Origin: Yeguia hominis
GTDB lineage: Bacteria > Bacillota > Clostridia > Oscillospirales > Acutalibacteraceae
Length of the DNA: 44,023 bases
Assembly (NCBI RefSeq): GCF_014384705.1
Contig: NZ_JACRSN010000023.1
Location: 1-44,023, forward strand
Reading direction: 5' to 3'
Each line of letters opens with the position of its first letter. Positions within the stretch are counted from its first letter, which is position 1. Shown one piece after another: positions 1-7,428 of this stretch. The translations under genes and the position numbers were made by a program. A model generated the notes under the pieces. That model searched no databases, was not told the DNA's origin, and worked only from the letters and a program-made list of their open reading frames with translations.

Positions 1-3000
1 AAAAAACGAATTGATGTTAATCTCGTTTCAACATATTTTAACCGTGCCAATTTTGAAAAGTTTATAGATGAAGCAAAGGCAAGGGAAAATACCGGAGATA
101 TAGGATTCTATTATCTAAATAAAAAAAGAGCCATCCGAGATGTAAAGGGTCTCGGGCAACAATTGCCCGCCATCCTTTCCCGCGATAGCTCTAACATTAT
201 TATACGCAGGATCGATGAAAAAATCAACAGAAAAATTTCCCATATTACGCAGAGTCAGCAATTCAAGCGTTGGTTTGGGGACTGGCAGAACCATCCGGAA
301 AAGGCGAGTAAGGTTGTGAATGCGGACGGGACGCCAAAGGTGATGTATCACGGGACATTAGCGAATGGACTTCATGAGTTCCGAAAAGATTTTATCGGAA
401 GTAGATTTTCTTTTGACGAGGTCGGATTTTTCTTTGTGGATCATAAGGGCATTGCAAATGATTACGCAACGCCAGACTTTGGTGAATCTAGAAAAGGCGA
501 AGTGATTCCTGTATATTTGAGCATCAAAAAGCCTTTGATTTTTAACAAGGCCTATGCATTGAAAAACGGATATGGAAATGTTTTCAGAAATAATGATGTT
601 ATTGATGTATGGGATGCGTATCAAGGTGCAATTCTTGATGAAGCAGAAGAACAAAAAGCGGATGGTATTCTGTTAAATGATGGAACCGTTCAAATGGCGG
701 TTGCGTTCGAACCCAACCAAATCAAATCCGCCACCGATAACATCGGCACATTTGACGCGAAAAATCCGGATATTCGGTACAGCCTCAATGACACCACGCC
801 GGAGAATGAAAGCGAAGGCTACCGAGAAACCGATCTGGACGCTTCGGCGTTTCGACCGGAAGTCCGGCGGGAATTTCGGAAAATCACGGCCATGTCGGAC
901 TACAAGCTTTTGAAAAATGCGATCGGCACATTGACCGAAAGCAGCTTAGAATCGCAGGCGGTAAGCCTTTACAAAGAGGCGGCAGAGAACGTCCATGCGT
1001 TATATGAGGAGATCGACGCGCTGGAAGAAAAGCGGGATGCGGCAACCTCACGCGCAGATCTTTCGCGGATTACGGAGTATATTAATATTCGGGAAAAGCG
1101 TCTTTCGGAATGGCTGCCGCGATTGGACAAAAGAAGTGCGTCGCCGGAATTGCAAGCAGTGATGCGCCGTGCAGTCAGTCAAGAGGTTGATCGGCTTGTT
1201 GAAAAGTACGGGCGGATCCGCCCGGGCGAAAAGCGGGTGCGCGAAGTTTCTGTACCAAAACAAACCTCAGACGATAAGCGGGTTCGCCAGACGGTGCGCA
1301 CTGTTCTGGAAAGCGGCGCAATCACGGACGGCATGGTGCCCGAAATTCAAAAAGACCTTTTGCGGGAGCGGTTTTCATATACGCCGGTATCCAATAAGGA
1401 ATCCATGGAATGGGCGAAGCGGTATCTGAATGTCAACGGATATGAGGGCGGCATGAATGAGTGGGCCGCAGTCGTAAAAGGCGACCGCCCCGCAGGGAAA
1501 AATCAAATTGCACTTGCGGAGTATTTGCTGCAGGAAGCAGCGCAAAGCGGAAGGGTAGCGGACGCCCTTCGATTGACCGCCGAACTGGCAGCGGAAGGGA
1601 CCCGCGCCGGGCAGACTGTCCAGGCGCTGAGTATGCTTAAACGCTTGGACAAGCCAGAAGTAAAGCACCTTGGCGAGCTCTATTATTTGCAAAAGGTAAC
1701 AGAAAACCTGAACAAGGACCTGCTGAATCGGTTTGCAAAGAAAAAAGGCGACGTCCCGCAAATCCAAATTGATCCAGCGCTTGGCGAGAAGCTTTTAAAA
1801 GCGCCGGCAGAGGACTATGACCGGGTAGTACAGGAAATTATGAAAAGTCTCGCCGAACAACTTCCTTCAACTTGGGTGGACAAGTGGAATGCCTGGCGGT
1901 ATTTGGCTATGCTTGGAAATCCCAAAACGCACATTCGAAATCTGATCGGGAATGCGGTGTTTATGCCGGCGGTTAAAATGAAAAATGTAATTGCTGCGGG
2001 CATGGAAAAGGTTTTTTTACGGAAGAATCGGACAAAGGCGGTTTATGCAAAAAAAGAGTATCGGGATTTTGCTCGCACGGATTTTCAGAAGGTAGAGGAT
2101 GTACTGGCCTCAGGCGGAAAAATGAATGCTTATAACGAGATTATAGATCAAAAGCGCGTGTTTCAAACCCGATGGCTCGAGAAGGCCCGGCAATTTAACT
2201 CTCAAATGCTGGAAAAAGAGGATGTTCTTTTTCTCAAGCGGTACTATATTTCTTCGCTGGCACAATATCTGCAGGCAAATCAGCTCGACACGATTCAGCT
2301 GCGGGAAGGAAGCGATGCTCTTGAGAAGGCGCGGCTCTATGCAATTCGCGAAGCGCAAAAAGCAACTTACAGAGATTTTTCTGCGGTTGCACAATGGCTT
2401 TCCCGCAGCTCCAAAACAAAAGGATTTGGATGGGCGATCGAGGCGGTTCTGCCGTTTAAGAAAACGCCAATCAACATTCTCAGGCGCGGCATCGAATACA
2501 GCCCGGCAGGCCTTTTGAAAACGCTTTCAAAGGGTGTTTACGATTTAAAAACCGGAAAGATTACAGCAAATGAATTTATTGACGGGATTGCTTCTGGTCT
2601 GACTGGTACGGCAATTATGGCGGTCGGCATGGCGCTGCGGTCGCTCGGTATGATTCGCGGCGGATTTGACGACGATGACGAAGAGGCGTTTGCGAAACTA
2701 CAGGGTGAGCAGGTTTATTCTGTAAAAATTGGCGATACCTCTTATACCGTTGACTGGATGGCTCCGCTTTCGATGCCGCTTTTTATCGGCGTGGAGCTTA
2801 TGTCTGCGCTTGAAAAAGGAATGGAAAATCTGACGTTTTCAGATGTTTCCGAGGCTTTGCTGAATATCACAGAACCCATGTTTAATCTTTCCATGCTGGA
2901 CGGGCTGAACAGTATGATTGATTCTGTAAGCTACCAGGACAACAAACTGACAGCAATCGGCGTGGAGGCGGTGTCAAGTTATCTGCAGCAGGCGTTTCCG

Positions 3001-3804
3001 ACTCTTGGCGGGCAGATTGCCAGAACGATAGATCAGAACCAGCGCACGACGTATACAGACAAAAACAACAAATGGCTATTGCCGGAAGTACAGTATTTCC
3101 TGCAGCGGGTTATCAGCAAAACGCCGGGGCTTTCTTTTTTAAATCAGCCGCGGCTGAACGTTTGGGGAGAAGAACAGGAAGATCCGAACGTTTTGCTGAG
3201 AGCCTTCGAAAACTTCCTCTCCCCAGGCTATTTTGATACACTCGACAGCAATGCGGTCGAAACGGAGATTGGGGATGTTTACGAACGGACAAAAGAAAAA
3301 TCTGTTTTGCCAAAGCGCGCAGAAAAAGCATTTGCGGTGAATGGGGAGCGCAAGAACCTTACCGCAAAAGAATATACGCTGTATTCAAAGCTGCGCGGAC
3401 AGCTGTCCTATGAGATCCTTGACGACATGATCAATCTGAATGGGTATACAGACCTAGATGACGCGACAAAGGTGTATATGGTGAAGAACGCATACCTTTA
3501 CGCAACCGCGTTGTCGAAAATGGAAATTGCGGCGGAATATGTTCCGGACGACAAATGGATTCTCAATGCGCAGGAAGCGGAAACCAAATATAACATTCCG
3601 GTTGAAATGTTTATTTTGTTCCGCGCATCCATTCGAAACCTGGAAAGCGATCAGGATTCGGACGGCAACACAATTCCCGGATCCAAAAAAGCAAAGGTTC
3701 TGGAAGTGCTTGACGGGCTCGACCTTACCAAAAAGCAAAAGGACGCGCTTTATTATTACCAGAATTACGGAGAGAAAGAGATTCAGGACGCGCCGTGGAA
3801 CTAA
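1..3804 (+). CDS. Phage polyvalent protein with ADP-ribosyltransferase-like domain (5' partial)
   Basis: The frame is open from base 1, so the true start lies outside the window; the visible 1,267 codons end in TAA. Near visible residues 85-265 is a segment typical of phage and ICE 'polyvalent' proteins: a QQFKRWFGDWQ motif, then VMYHGT, then a closing KNPDIRYSLND. This matches the ADP-ribosyltransferase-like (ART-PolyVal) module that often sits in giant phage proteins delivered with the DNA. The rest is mostly helical, with charged coiled-coil stretches, an NPKTHIRNLIGN motif near residue 640, and a hydrophobic, possibly membrane-crossing segment near 860-887 followed by an acidic DDDDEEA run. 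It lies directly upstream of the lysis genes in the same direction, as expected of a late virion gene. The family is known for combining effector domains; that this one is injected at infection is inference. The ART call rests on motif recognition only. Confidence 0.75.
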   Translation, partial: KKRIDVNLVSTYFNRANFEKFIDEAKARENTGDIGFYYLNKKRAIRDVKGLGQQLPAILSRDSSNIIIRRIDEKINRKISHITQSQQFKRWFGDWQNHPEKASKVVNADGTPKVMYHGTLANGLHEFRKDFIGSRFSFDEVGFFFVDHKGIANDYATPDFGESRKGEVIPVYLSIKKPLIFNKAYALKNGYGNVFRNNDVIDVWDAYQGAILDEAEEQKADGILLNDGTVQMAVAFEPNQIKSATDNIGTFDAKNPDIRYSLNDTTPENESEGYRETDLDASAFRPEVRREFRKITAMSDYKLLKNAIGTLTESSLESQAVSLYKEAAENVHALYEEIDALEEKRDAATSRADLSRITEYINIREKRLSEWLPRLDKRSASPELQAVMRRAVSQEVDRLVEKYGRIRPGEKRVREVSVPKQTSDDKRVRQTVRTVLESGAITDGMVPEIQKDLLRERFSYTPVSNKESMEWAKRYLNVNGYEGGMNEWAAVVKGDRPAGKNQIALAEYLLQEAAQSGRVADALRLTAELAAEGTRAGQTVQALSMLKRLDKPEVKHLGELYYLQKVTENLNKDLLNRFAKKKGDVPQIQIDPALGEKLLKAPAEDYDRVVQEIMKSLAEQLPSTWVDKWNAWRYLAMLGNPKTHIRNLIGNAVFMPAVKMKNVIAAGMEKVFLRKNRTKAVYAKKEYRDFARTDFQKVEDVLASGGKMNAYNEIIDQKRVFQTRWLEKARQFNSQMLEKEDVLFLKRYYISSLAQYLQANQLDTIQLREGSDALEKARLYAIREAQKATYRDFSAVAQWLSRSSKTKGFGWAIEAVLPFKKTPINILRRGIEYSPAGLLKTLSKGVYDLKTGKITANEFIDGIASGLTGTAIMAVGMALRSLGMIRGGFDDDDEEAFAKLQGEQVYSVKIGDTSYTVDWMAPLSMPLFIGVELMSALEKGMENLTFSDVSEALLNITEPMFNLSMLDGLNSMIDSVSYQDNKLTAIGVEAVSSYLQQAFPTLGGQIARTIDQNQRTTYTDKNNKWLLPEVQYFLQRVISKTPGLSFLNQPRLNVWGEEQEDPNVLLRAFENFLSPGYFDTLDSNAVETEIGDVYERTKEKSVLPKRAEKAFAVNGERKNLTAKEYTLYSKLRGQLSYEILDDMINLNGYTDLDDATKVYMVKNAYLYATALSKMEIAAEYVPDDKWILNAQEAETKYNIPVEMFILFRASIRNLESDQDSDGNTIPGSKKAKVLEVLDGLDLTKKQKDALYYYQNYGEKEIQDAPWN

Positions 3805-3903
3805 TCCAGGGTGAAATGACCTCTGTTAATCCGGTACAATGAAATAGGGGGCAGGAACGTGCAGTCCTGTCCCCTTATTTTATGAAATACGGGAGGATTT
3901 ACC

Positions 3904-4182
3904 ATGAAAATCAATTGGAAAGTGAGATTTAAAAATCCGGTATTCTGGGCGAACCTTGCAGTAGCCATTTTCCTGCCGATGCTGGCCGCGCTGGGGCTTC
4001 GTTGGGAGGATATTACTAGCTGGGCGGCGCTTGGAAATGTGTTGCTAGAGGCTGTTAAAAGCCCGGTAATTGTGGTGTCGGTGCTTGTATCAATCTGGAA
4101 TCTGATCGGCGATCCAACCACAACGGGCCTGTCCGATTCCGCAAACGCCATGAAATACGATAAGCCGAATGGGGAGAAGTGA
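3904..4182 (+). CDS. Phage holin, phi-LC3 family
   Basis: A 92-residue protein that likely forms membrane lesions so that the endolysin encoded just downstream can reach peptidoglycan. Two hydrophobic helices are visible: residues about 13-32 (FWANLAVAIFLPMLAALGL) and about 50-68 (SPVIVVSVLVSIWNLIGDPT). They are followed by the family's polar tail with the signature GDPTTTGLSDS. Length and the motif INWKVRFKNPVFW at the N-terminus are characteristic of the phi-LC3/dp-1 holin family. A GGGAGG ribosome site lies 7 bases before the ATG. The gene starts a tight lysis cassette: its stop nearly touches the next start, and the amidase follows within 5 bases of that gene. Confidence 0.92.
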   Translation: MKINWKVRFKNPVFWANLAVAIFLPMLAALGLRWEDITSWAALGNVLLEAVKSPVIVVSVLVSIWNLIGDPTTTGLSDSANAMKYDKPNGEK

Positions 4183-4183
4183 G

Positions 4184-4408
4184 ATGAATGATATTCTTGT
4201 AGCACTGATTACCGGAGGGCTGGCGCTCATTGGGTCTGCAATCGGGGTATTTTCCGGGATTAAAACCAGCCAGAAGGTGACAGAGGTTAAAATCGAGGAA
4301 CTAACCCGCGAGGTGCGGGAACATAACCACTTTGCAAAGCGGATTCCTGTTGTTGAGGAACAGATCAAAGTAATCAATCATCGAATTGAAGATTTAGAAG
4401 GGAAGTAA
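4184..4408 (+). CDS. Small phage membrane/coiled-coil protein of the lysis cassette
   Basis: A 74-residue protein: one N-terminal hydrophobic segment (residues about 3-22, ILVALITGGLALIGSAIGVF), then a charged helix with heptad spacing predicted to form a coiled coil. The layout resembles XhlA/BhlA-type holin accessory proteins, which anchor in the membrane and help the holin or endolysin. No diagnostic motif settles the family. The start was placed at the ATG one base after the holin stop because a GGGGAG ribosome site lies just upstream, inside the end of the holin gene; a longer reading starting 15 bases earlier would put that site inside the coding region. Function is inferred from position between holin and amidase. 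Confidence 0.7.
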   Translation: MNDILVALITGGLALIGSAIGVFSGIKTSQKVTEVKIEELTREVREHNHFAKRIPVVEEQIKVINHRIEDLEGK

Positions 4409-4412
4409 TTAT

Positions 4413-5105
4413 ATGGCAAAGAAAATTTATCTATCTCCCAGTAACCAGAACGGCAACCTGTACAAAGGCCAGAACACGAACGAAATGGAGCAGTGCAACC
4501 GGATTGCGGCGGCAGCAGAAAAGCACCTTCGGCGCAATGGGTATGAAGTAAAGCGTGCGCCAAAGGGGCAGGATATGAGCAAATCTATCGCGGAATCCAA
4601 TAAATGGGGCGCGGATATTCATATTCCGATTCACACGAATGCCGGCGGCGGCAAAGGGCCGCTTGTGATGGTATATTCGAAAGAATCTGGCAATATGAAA
4701 TATGCGCAGCCGGTATATGATGCGCTGCTTGCGTTGAGTACCGGAAAAAAAGGCTACGGCGTGAGGGTTGGCACCGAAATGACCGCAGGAAACTATATGC
4801 CGTCAGAATTGAGCGATACAGCAGCCGTTAGCGTTTATTGTGAATGCGAATTCCACGACAGCGCAGACCTCGCAAAGTGGATTGTGGCGAATGTAAATAA
4901 GATCGGAGAAGCGATTGCAAAGGGCATTTGCAAAGCGGACGGGAAATCTTACATCAAAGAGAAGCCTGCGGCTGCTCCGGCGAAAAAAGATACCATTTAT
5001 CGGGTACAAGTTGGCGCATTCAGCGAAAAGAAAAACGCCGAAGCAATGGAGAAGAAGCTGAAAAAGGATGGCTATTCTACCATTGTGAAGGAAGAAAAGA
5101 AATAA
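4413..5105 (+). CDS. N-acetylmuramoyl-L-alanine amidase endolysin with C-terminal SPOR domain
   Basis: A 230-residue phage endolysin that should cleave the amide bond between N-acetylmuramic acid and L-alanine in peptidoglycan. Residues 1 to about 170 form an Amidase_3-type catalytic domain: KIYLSPSNQNG at the start, a glutamate in NEMEQ, the HIPIHTNA motif carrying a zinc-ligand histidine, and CECEFHD with the catalytic-type glutamate. A linker rich in Ala, Pro and Lys follows, then a short SPOR-type repeat (TIYRVQVGAFSEKKNAEAM) that would bind denuded glycan. The usual first zinc histidine of the DPGHGG motif is replaced here by the LSPSNQ variant, which I recall from several clostridial amidases. 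It is the third gene of the lysis cassette and is followed at once by a strong terminator. Confidence 0.92.
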   Translation: MAKKIYLSPSNQNGNLYKGQNTNEMEQCNRIAAAAEKHLRRNGYEVKRAPKGQDMSKSIAESNKWGADIHIPIHTNAGGGKGPLVMVYSKESGNMKYAQPVYDALLALSTGKKGYGVRVGTEMTAGNYMPSELSDTAAVSVYCECEFHDSADLAKWIVANVNKIGEAIAKGICKADGKSYIKEKPAAAPAKKDTIYRVQVGAFSEKKNAEAMEKKLKKDGYSTIVKEEKK

Positions 5106-5116
5106 GTAAAGAAAAA

Positions 5117-5158
5117 GCGGAGGCGTCCGGTGGGCGTCTCCGCGATTTTTTAATTTTT
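5117..5158 (+). terminator. Rho-independent terminator of the lysis cassette
   Basis: A GC-rich hairpin (5117-5143, arms GCGGAGGCG and CGTCTCCGC with one G-T pair) is followed by a T-rich tract. It closes the rightward lysis operon. The convergent leftward RHH gene ends inside the T tract, so the two operons meet here. Confidence 0.9.
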
Positions 5159-5296
5159 ATATTTTTCTTTCATTGCCGCTTTGATTAAATTTTCTATATA
5201 GTTGGAAGTGGTGCGGCTTTCGGCTTCAGCAGCGGCTTGTACTTGGGCTTTGAGTTCCGGCGTGATCCGGATTTCAAGGCGTCCGGTTCTTACCAT
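5150..5296 (-). CDS. Small ribbon-helix-helix (Arc-like) protein
   Basis: A 48-residue gene. It begins MVRTGRLEIRITPELKAQVQ and ends NYIENLIKAAMKEKYKN. The short N-terminal strand with alternating residues (RLEIRI), then TPELKAQVQAAAEAE, then a second helix starting with TTSNYIENLI, is the Arc/MetJ-type ribbon-helix-helix pattern. Such proteins bind DNA as dimers and commonly act as phage repressors or as the antitoxin half of small operons. A perfect GGAGGTG ribosome site stands 6 bases before the ATG. The gene lies 4 bases downstream of the 103-residue gene and is last in a leftward three-gene operon. A natural candidate target is the 11-bp-arm palindrome in the operon's own promoter, but that is inference. 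Confidence 0.8.
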   Translation of the reverse strand: MVRTGRLEIRITPELKAQVQAAAEAESRTTSNYIENLIKAAMKEKYKN

Positions 5297-5300
5297 TTTT

Positions 5301-5612
5301 TCACCTCCAGATTACTTTACAACGCAGAAGAATATTTCCTGCATCATCAAATACGTTAATGCAGCTAACGAGGTCATTTCCTTCGATGTGTTCGGGCTCT
5401 TCCTCATATACGCTGGAAATAATCTCATTGCCGGGGACGGTAAGCAAGTGCCCATCGCCTTCATCATCTACGATCACTCGGAGCGTATCGGGGAGAGAAA
5501 GCTCTGTGTGCCGCCAGGTGCCCGGATATTTTGCGCGCGGCTTTGCTCGAATCTTAATCATATCTGGAACATTGCGGAAGGTGGACGGGATTTTGTAGAG
5601 GTGAGCAATCAT
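5301..5612 (-). CDS. Hypothetical phage accessory protein (103 aa)
   Basis: Not recognised. The 103-residue protein is rich in beta-prone segments and has a basic N-terminus (residues about 15-32) and an acidic middle (DDEGDG, EEEPEHIEGND). It contains no cysteine cluster, membrane segment or enzyme motif that I can identify. A GGAG ribosome site sits 9 bases upstream of the ATG, and coding is convincing because the gene is spaced tightly between two others: 27 bases after the upstream zinc-ribbon gene and 4 bases before the RHH gene. It probably belongs to the same transcript, in an end-of-prophage operon read opposite to the late genes, a typical place for lysogeny-expressed accessory genes. 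Confidence 0.65.
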   Translation of the reverse strand: MIAHLYKIPSTFRNVPDMIKIRAKPRAKYPGTWRHTELSLPDTLRVIVDDEGDGHLLTVPGNEIISSVYEEEPEHIEGNDLVSCINVFDDAGNILLRCKVIWR

Positions 5613-5639
5613 AATTTATTCTCCTTTCTTTTTACGCCA

Positions 5640-6191
5640 TCAGCGAAGGGCATCAATGATTTTAGAGGCATTGCTTTCGGAAAAAATCATTTCAATTTTT
5701 GCTGCATCATCAGCAGATGCAAGGCTGCAATTGCGCTTGAGATATTCAAGGCGGTAGCCGGCAAACCATTTATCGAAGGGCTTGCCTTCTTTTTCGGCGG
5801 CAACTTTCAGCGTAGTAATTGCGGATTCGCTGCAGTTTTCGGGATGAAGCTTTTCAGCCAGCGCGAGAAAGCGATTAATATTGAATTCACGAGATGCCAA
5901 TTCTTCGGAGATAAAGCGCTTGCGGAGAGAGGATGCATATGCCGTCTGTTTTTCGGAAACGCCGGAGATCATCGGCAGAGGATGCTTCTCGCTAAAGCTG
6001 GCAATATAGCTTTCTAATTTAGCGCTTTTCTCGGATTCCTTTGCGGCAGCGTAGCAAGCGGGGCATGTAGTGATATTTTCTTTTGCCCATTCTTCATAAG
6101 AGGCGGCATCACTGGAATTGCGGCACATGTGAATATGTTCGAACGGTTTTCCACAGCGAGTGCAAGTAAGAGTGATTTTTACGCGTGCCAT
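5640..6191 (-). CDS. Zinc-ribbon-containing phage protein (183 aa)
   Basis: A 183-residue protein of unknown function. The N-terminus carries two metal-ligand pairs, CTRCGKPFEH (residues about 9-18) and CPACY (about 42-46), spaced as in a treble-clef or zinc-ribbon fold. Histidines in FEHIHMC may add a ligand. The remainder is helical and charged, with a motif around EKHPLPMISGVSEKQTAYAS that resembles the segment seen in small phage or ICE proteins where a zinc ribbon precedes a helical body. I chose the start at MARVKITL because GAGGG stands 8 bases before it; a longer reading would begin inside that ribosome site. It is the first gene of the leftward operon, with promoter at 6245-6273. Confidence 0.7.
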   Translation of the reverse strand: MARVKITLTCTRCGKPFEHIHMCRNSSDAASYEEWAKENITTCPACYAAAKESEKSAKLESYIASFSEKHPLPMISGVSEKQTAYASSLRKRFISEELASREFNINRFLALAEKLHPENCSESAITTLKVAAEKEGKPFDKWFAGYRLEYLKRNCSLASADDAAKIEMIFSESNASKIIDALR

Positions 6192-6244
6192 ATTATTTTC
6201 CCTCCCGGCCATTGGCCTTTTCTTTTATCTTTCCTGTGATTTAT

Positions 6245-6273
6245 ATTGTACGGCACTGTGCCGTACAAAACAA
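6245..6273 (-). promoter_or_regulatory. Sigma-70/A-type promoter of the leftward prophage operon
   Basis: Reading leftward: -35 TTGTTT (6268-6273), a 17-base spacer, and -10 TACAAT (6245-6250). The start codon of the zinc-ribbon gene lies about 55 bases downstream. Hexamer quality and exact 17-base spacing make this a convincing promoter. Its spacer is almost wholly occupied by the palindrome at 6246-6268. Confidence 0.8.
6246..6268. promoter_or_regulatory. Palindromic operator inside the prophage promoter
   Basis: A perfect inverted repeat with 11-base arms (TTGTACGGCAC and GTGCCGTACAA) around one central base. It spans from the -10 to the edge of the -35, so a bound dimer would exclude RNA polymerase. 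The repressor is not known; the RHH protein of the same operon is a plausible but unproven candidate. Confidence 0.8.
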
Positions 6274-6311
6274 GACTTAAAGCGCACAAACATTTATAAA
6301 GTTTTTTGTGC

Positions 6312-6360
6312 AAAAATAAAAACCGCATCTCTTGAGGAAAGAGATACGGCGATTTTATTT
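6312..6360. terminator. Bidirectional terminator-like hairpin at the prophage edge
   Basis: A hairpin at 6323-6349 (arms CCGCATCTCTT and AAGAGATACGG, one mismatch) is flanked by A-rich sequence on the left and T-rich sequence on the right. It could therefore stop transcription either way, better on the leftward strand. It sits between the leftward prophage operon and the tRNA fragment and probably insulates the prophage from flanking transcription. Confidence 0.6.
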
Positions 6361-6430
6361 TGAAATCCTATTACACGTTTATTACACACTGATTATTAAA
6401 AAACTTAGTGTTTAAGCCGATTTGTTAATG

Positions 6431-6476
6431 AATGGGGTTCAAGAGGCCGCAGGTTCGACTCCTGTCACTCGGACCA
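6431..6476 (+). other. 3' half of tRNA-Pro(GGG): probable prophage attachment site
   Basis: This reads as the distal part of a tRNA. The anticodon loop is ATGGGGT (6432-6438, anticodon GGG with T33 and G37), then a 5-base stem strand, variable loop AGGCC, T-arm GCAGG-TTCGACT-CCTGT with all five pairs, acceptor strand CACTCGG, discriminator A and encoded CCA (6474-6476). G72 and A73 and the T-arm sequence are as in bacterial tRNA-Pro. The 5' half is absent: the bases before 6431 do not pair with the anticodon stem and are prophage DNA. A displaced tRNA 3' end at the edge of a prophage is what tyrosine-integrase insertion into a tRNA leaves behind. The Pro assignment is by eye. Confidence 0.75.
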
Positions 6477-6480
6477 GAAA

Positions 6481-7287
6481 AAATTCACGGTGGATTTTCT
6501 CACCAAAAAGCAAAAAGTCAACAAAGGCGAAGTTCTGCAGTATTATGTGGAAGGTAGCCATCCGGCAATCATCTCCGCAATGGACTTCGACCGAGTGCAG
6601 GCAGAGATTGCCCGCCGACAGAGCCTGGGGCGTTCCTACAGCGGTTCGAGCATTTTTGCCAGCAAACTGATTTGCGGTGACTGCGGTGGCTTTTATGGCA
6701 AAAAGGTGTGGCACTCCACGGATGCATACCGCAGAGAGGTGTGGCGGTGCAACGGCAAATTCAACGGCGAAGCCAAGTGCGGAACACCAGCCCTCACCAC
6801 AGAGGGCATTCAGCGGATGTTCCTCCAGGCATACAATCAGCTGATGGGCGACCGAGAGCAGGTCATCCAAGCCTGTGAGGTAATGCGGTCGATTATTGCC
6901 TCCGACTACTCCAAACTGGATGCAGAGATTGATGCTCTGAACGAAGAAATTCAGGTTGTTGCCGGACTGGTCAACCAGCGCATCAAGGAGAATACCACCA
7001 CGCAGCAGTCCCAGGAGGAATACAACAAAAAATACAACCGACTGATTAAGCGGTATGAGAAAGCGGTGGATCGGCTGAACAAAGCTACCGCCGAGCGTGA
7101 AAGCCGGATGCAGCGTGACCGAGACCTATGGATTTTCATTAGCTCAATAATAGAACAGCCCCTCGTCCTTGGGACCTGGGACGAAGGATTATGGCTCACG
7201 CTGTTGGATACGGCAACGGTACACGCAGATAACAGAATCACATTCCGCTTTAAGGACGGAACAGACATCGGGGTTGGGGCTGAATAA
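6481..7287 (+). pseudogene. Serine recombinase, C-terminal remnant
   Basis: About 268 codons remain of a large serine recombinase normally 500-560 residues long. What is left begins in the 'recombinase' domain (TVDFLTKKQKVNKGEV, then YYVEGSHPAIIS), continues with the zinc-beta-ribbon (ICGDCGGFYGKK ... WRCNGKFNGEAKCGTP, all four cysteines present), a long coiled coil, and the C-terminal tail. The resolvase catalytic domain with its serine is missing. The join to foreign sequence lies at about 6478-6481, immediately after the tRNA CCA. A GTG at 6490 could in principle start translation, but there is no convincing ribosome site, and the fragment could not catalyse recombination. It marks a former integrative element whose left part was lost. 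Confidence 0.88.
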
Positions 7288-7428
7288 GCCCCGCCTTTTT
7301 TGTTGATAGAAATGTTTACATTGTTATGATACACTGTACTAAAGTCCGTTTTATAGGACACCTACCGTGATAGAATGCTATTGTAAACCAAGAAAAGCAT
7401 TTATCACGCCGGATATGAGGAGAACACG

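Noticed and set aside
5202..6017. Rightward 271-codon frame across the leftward prophage operon
   Set aside because: The leftward genes have good ribosome sites, a promoter and an RHH or zinc-ribbon pattern; the rightward frame is their shadow.
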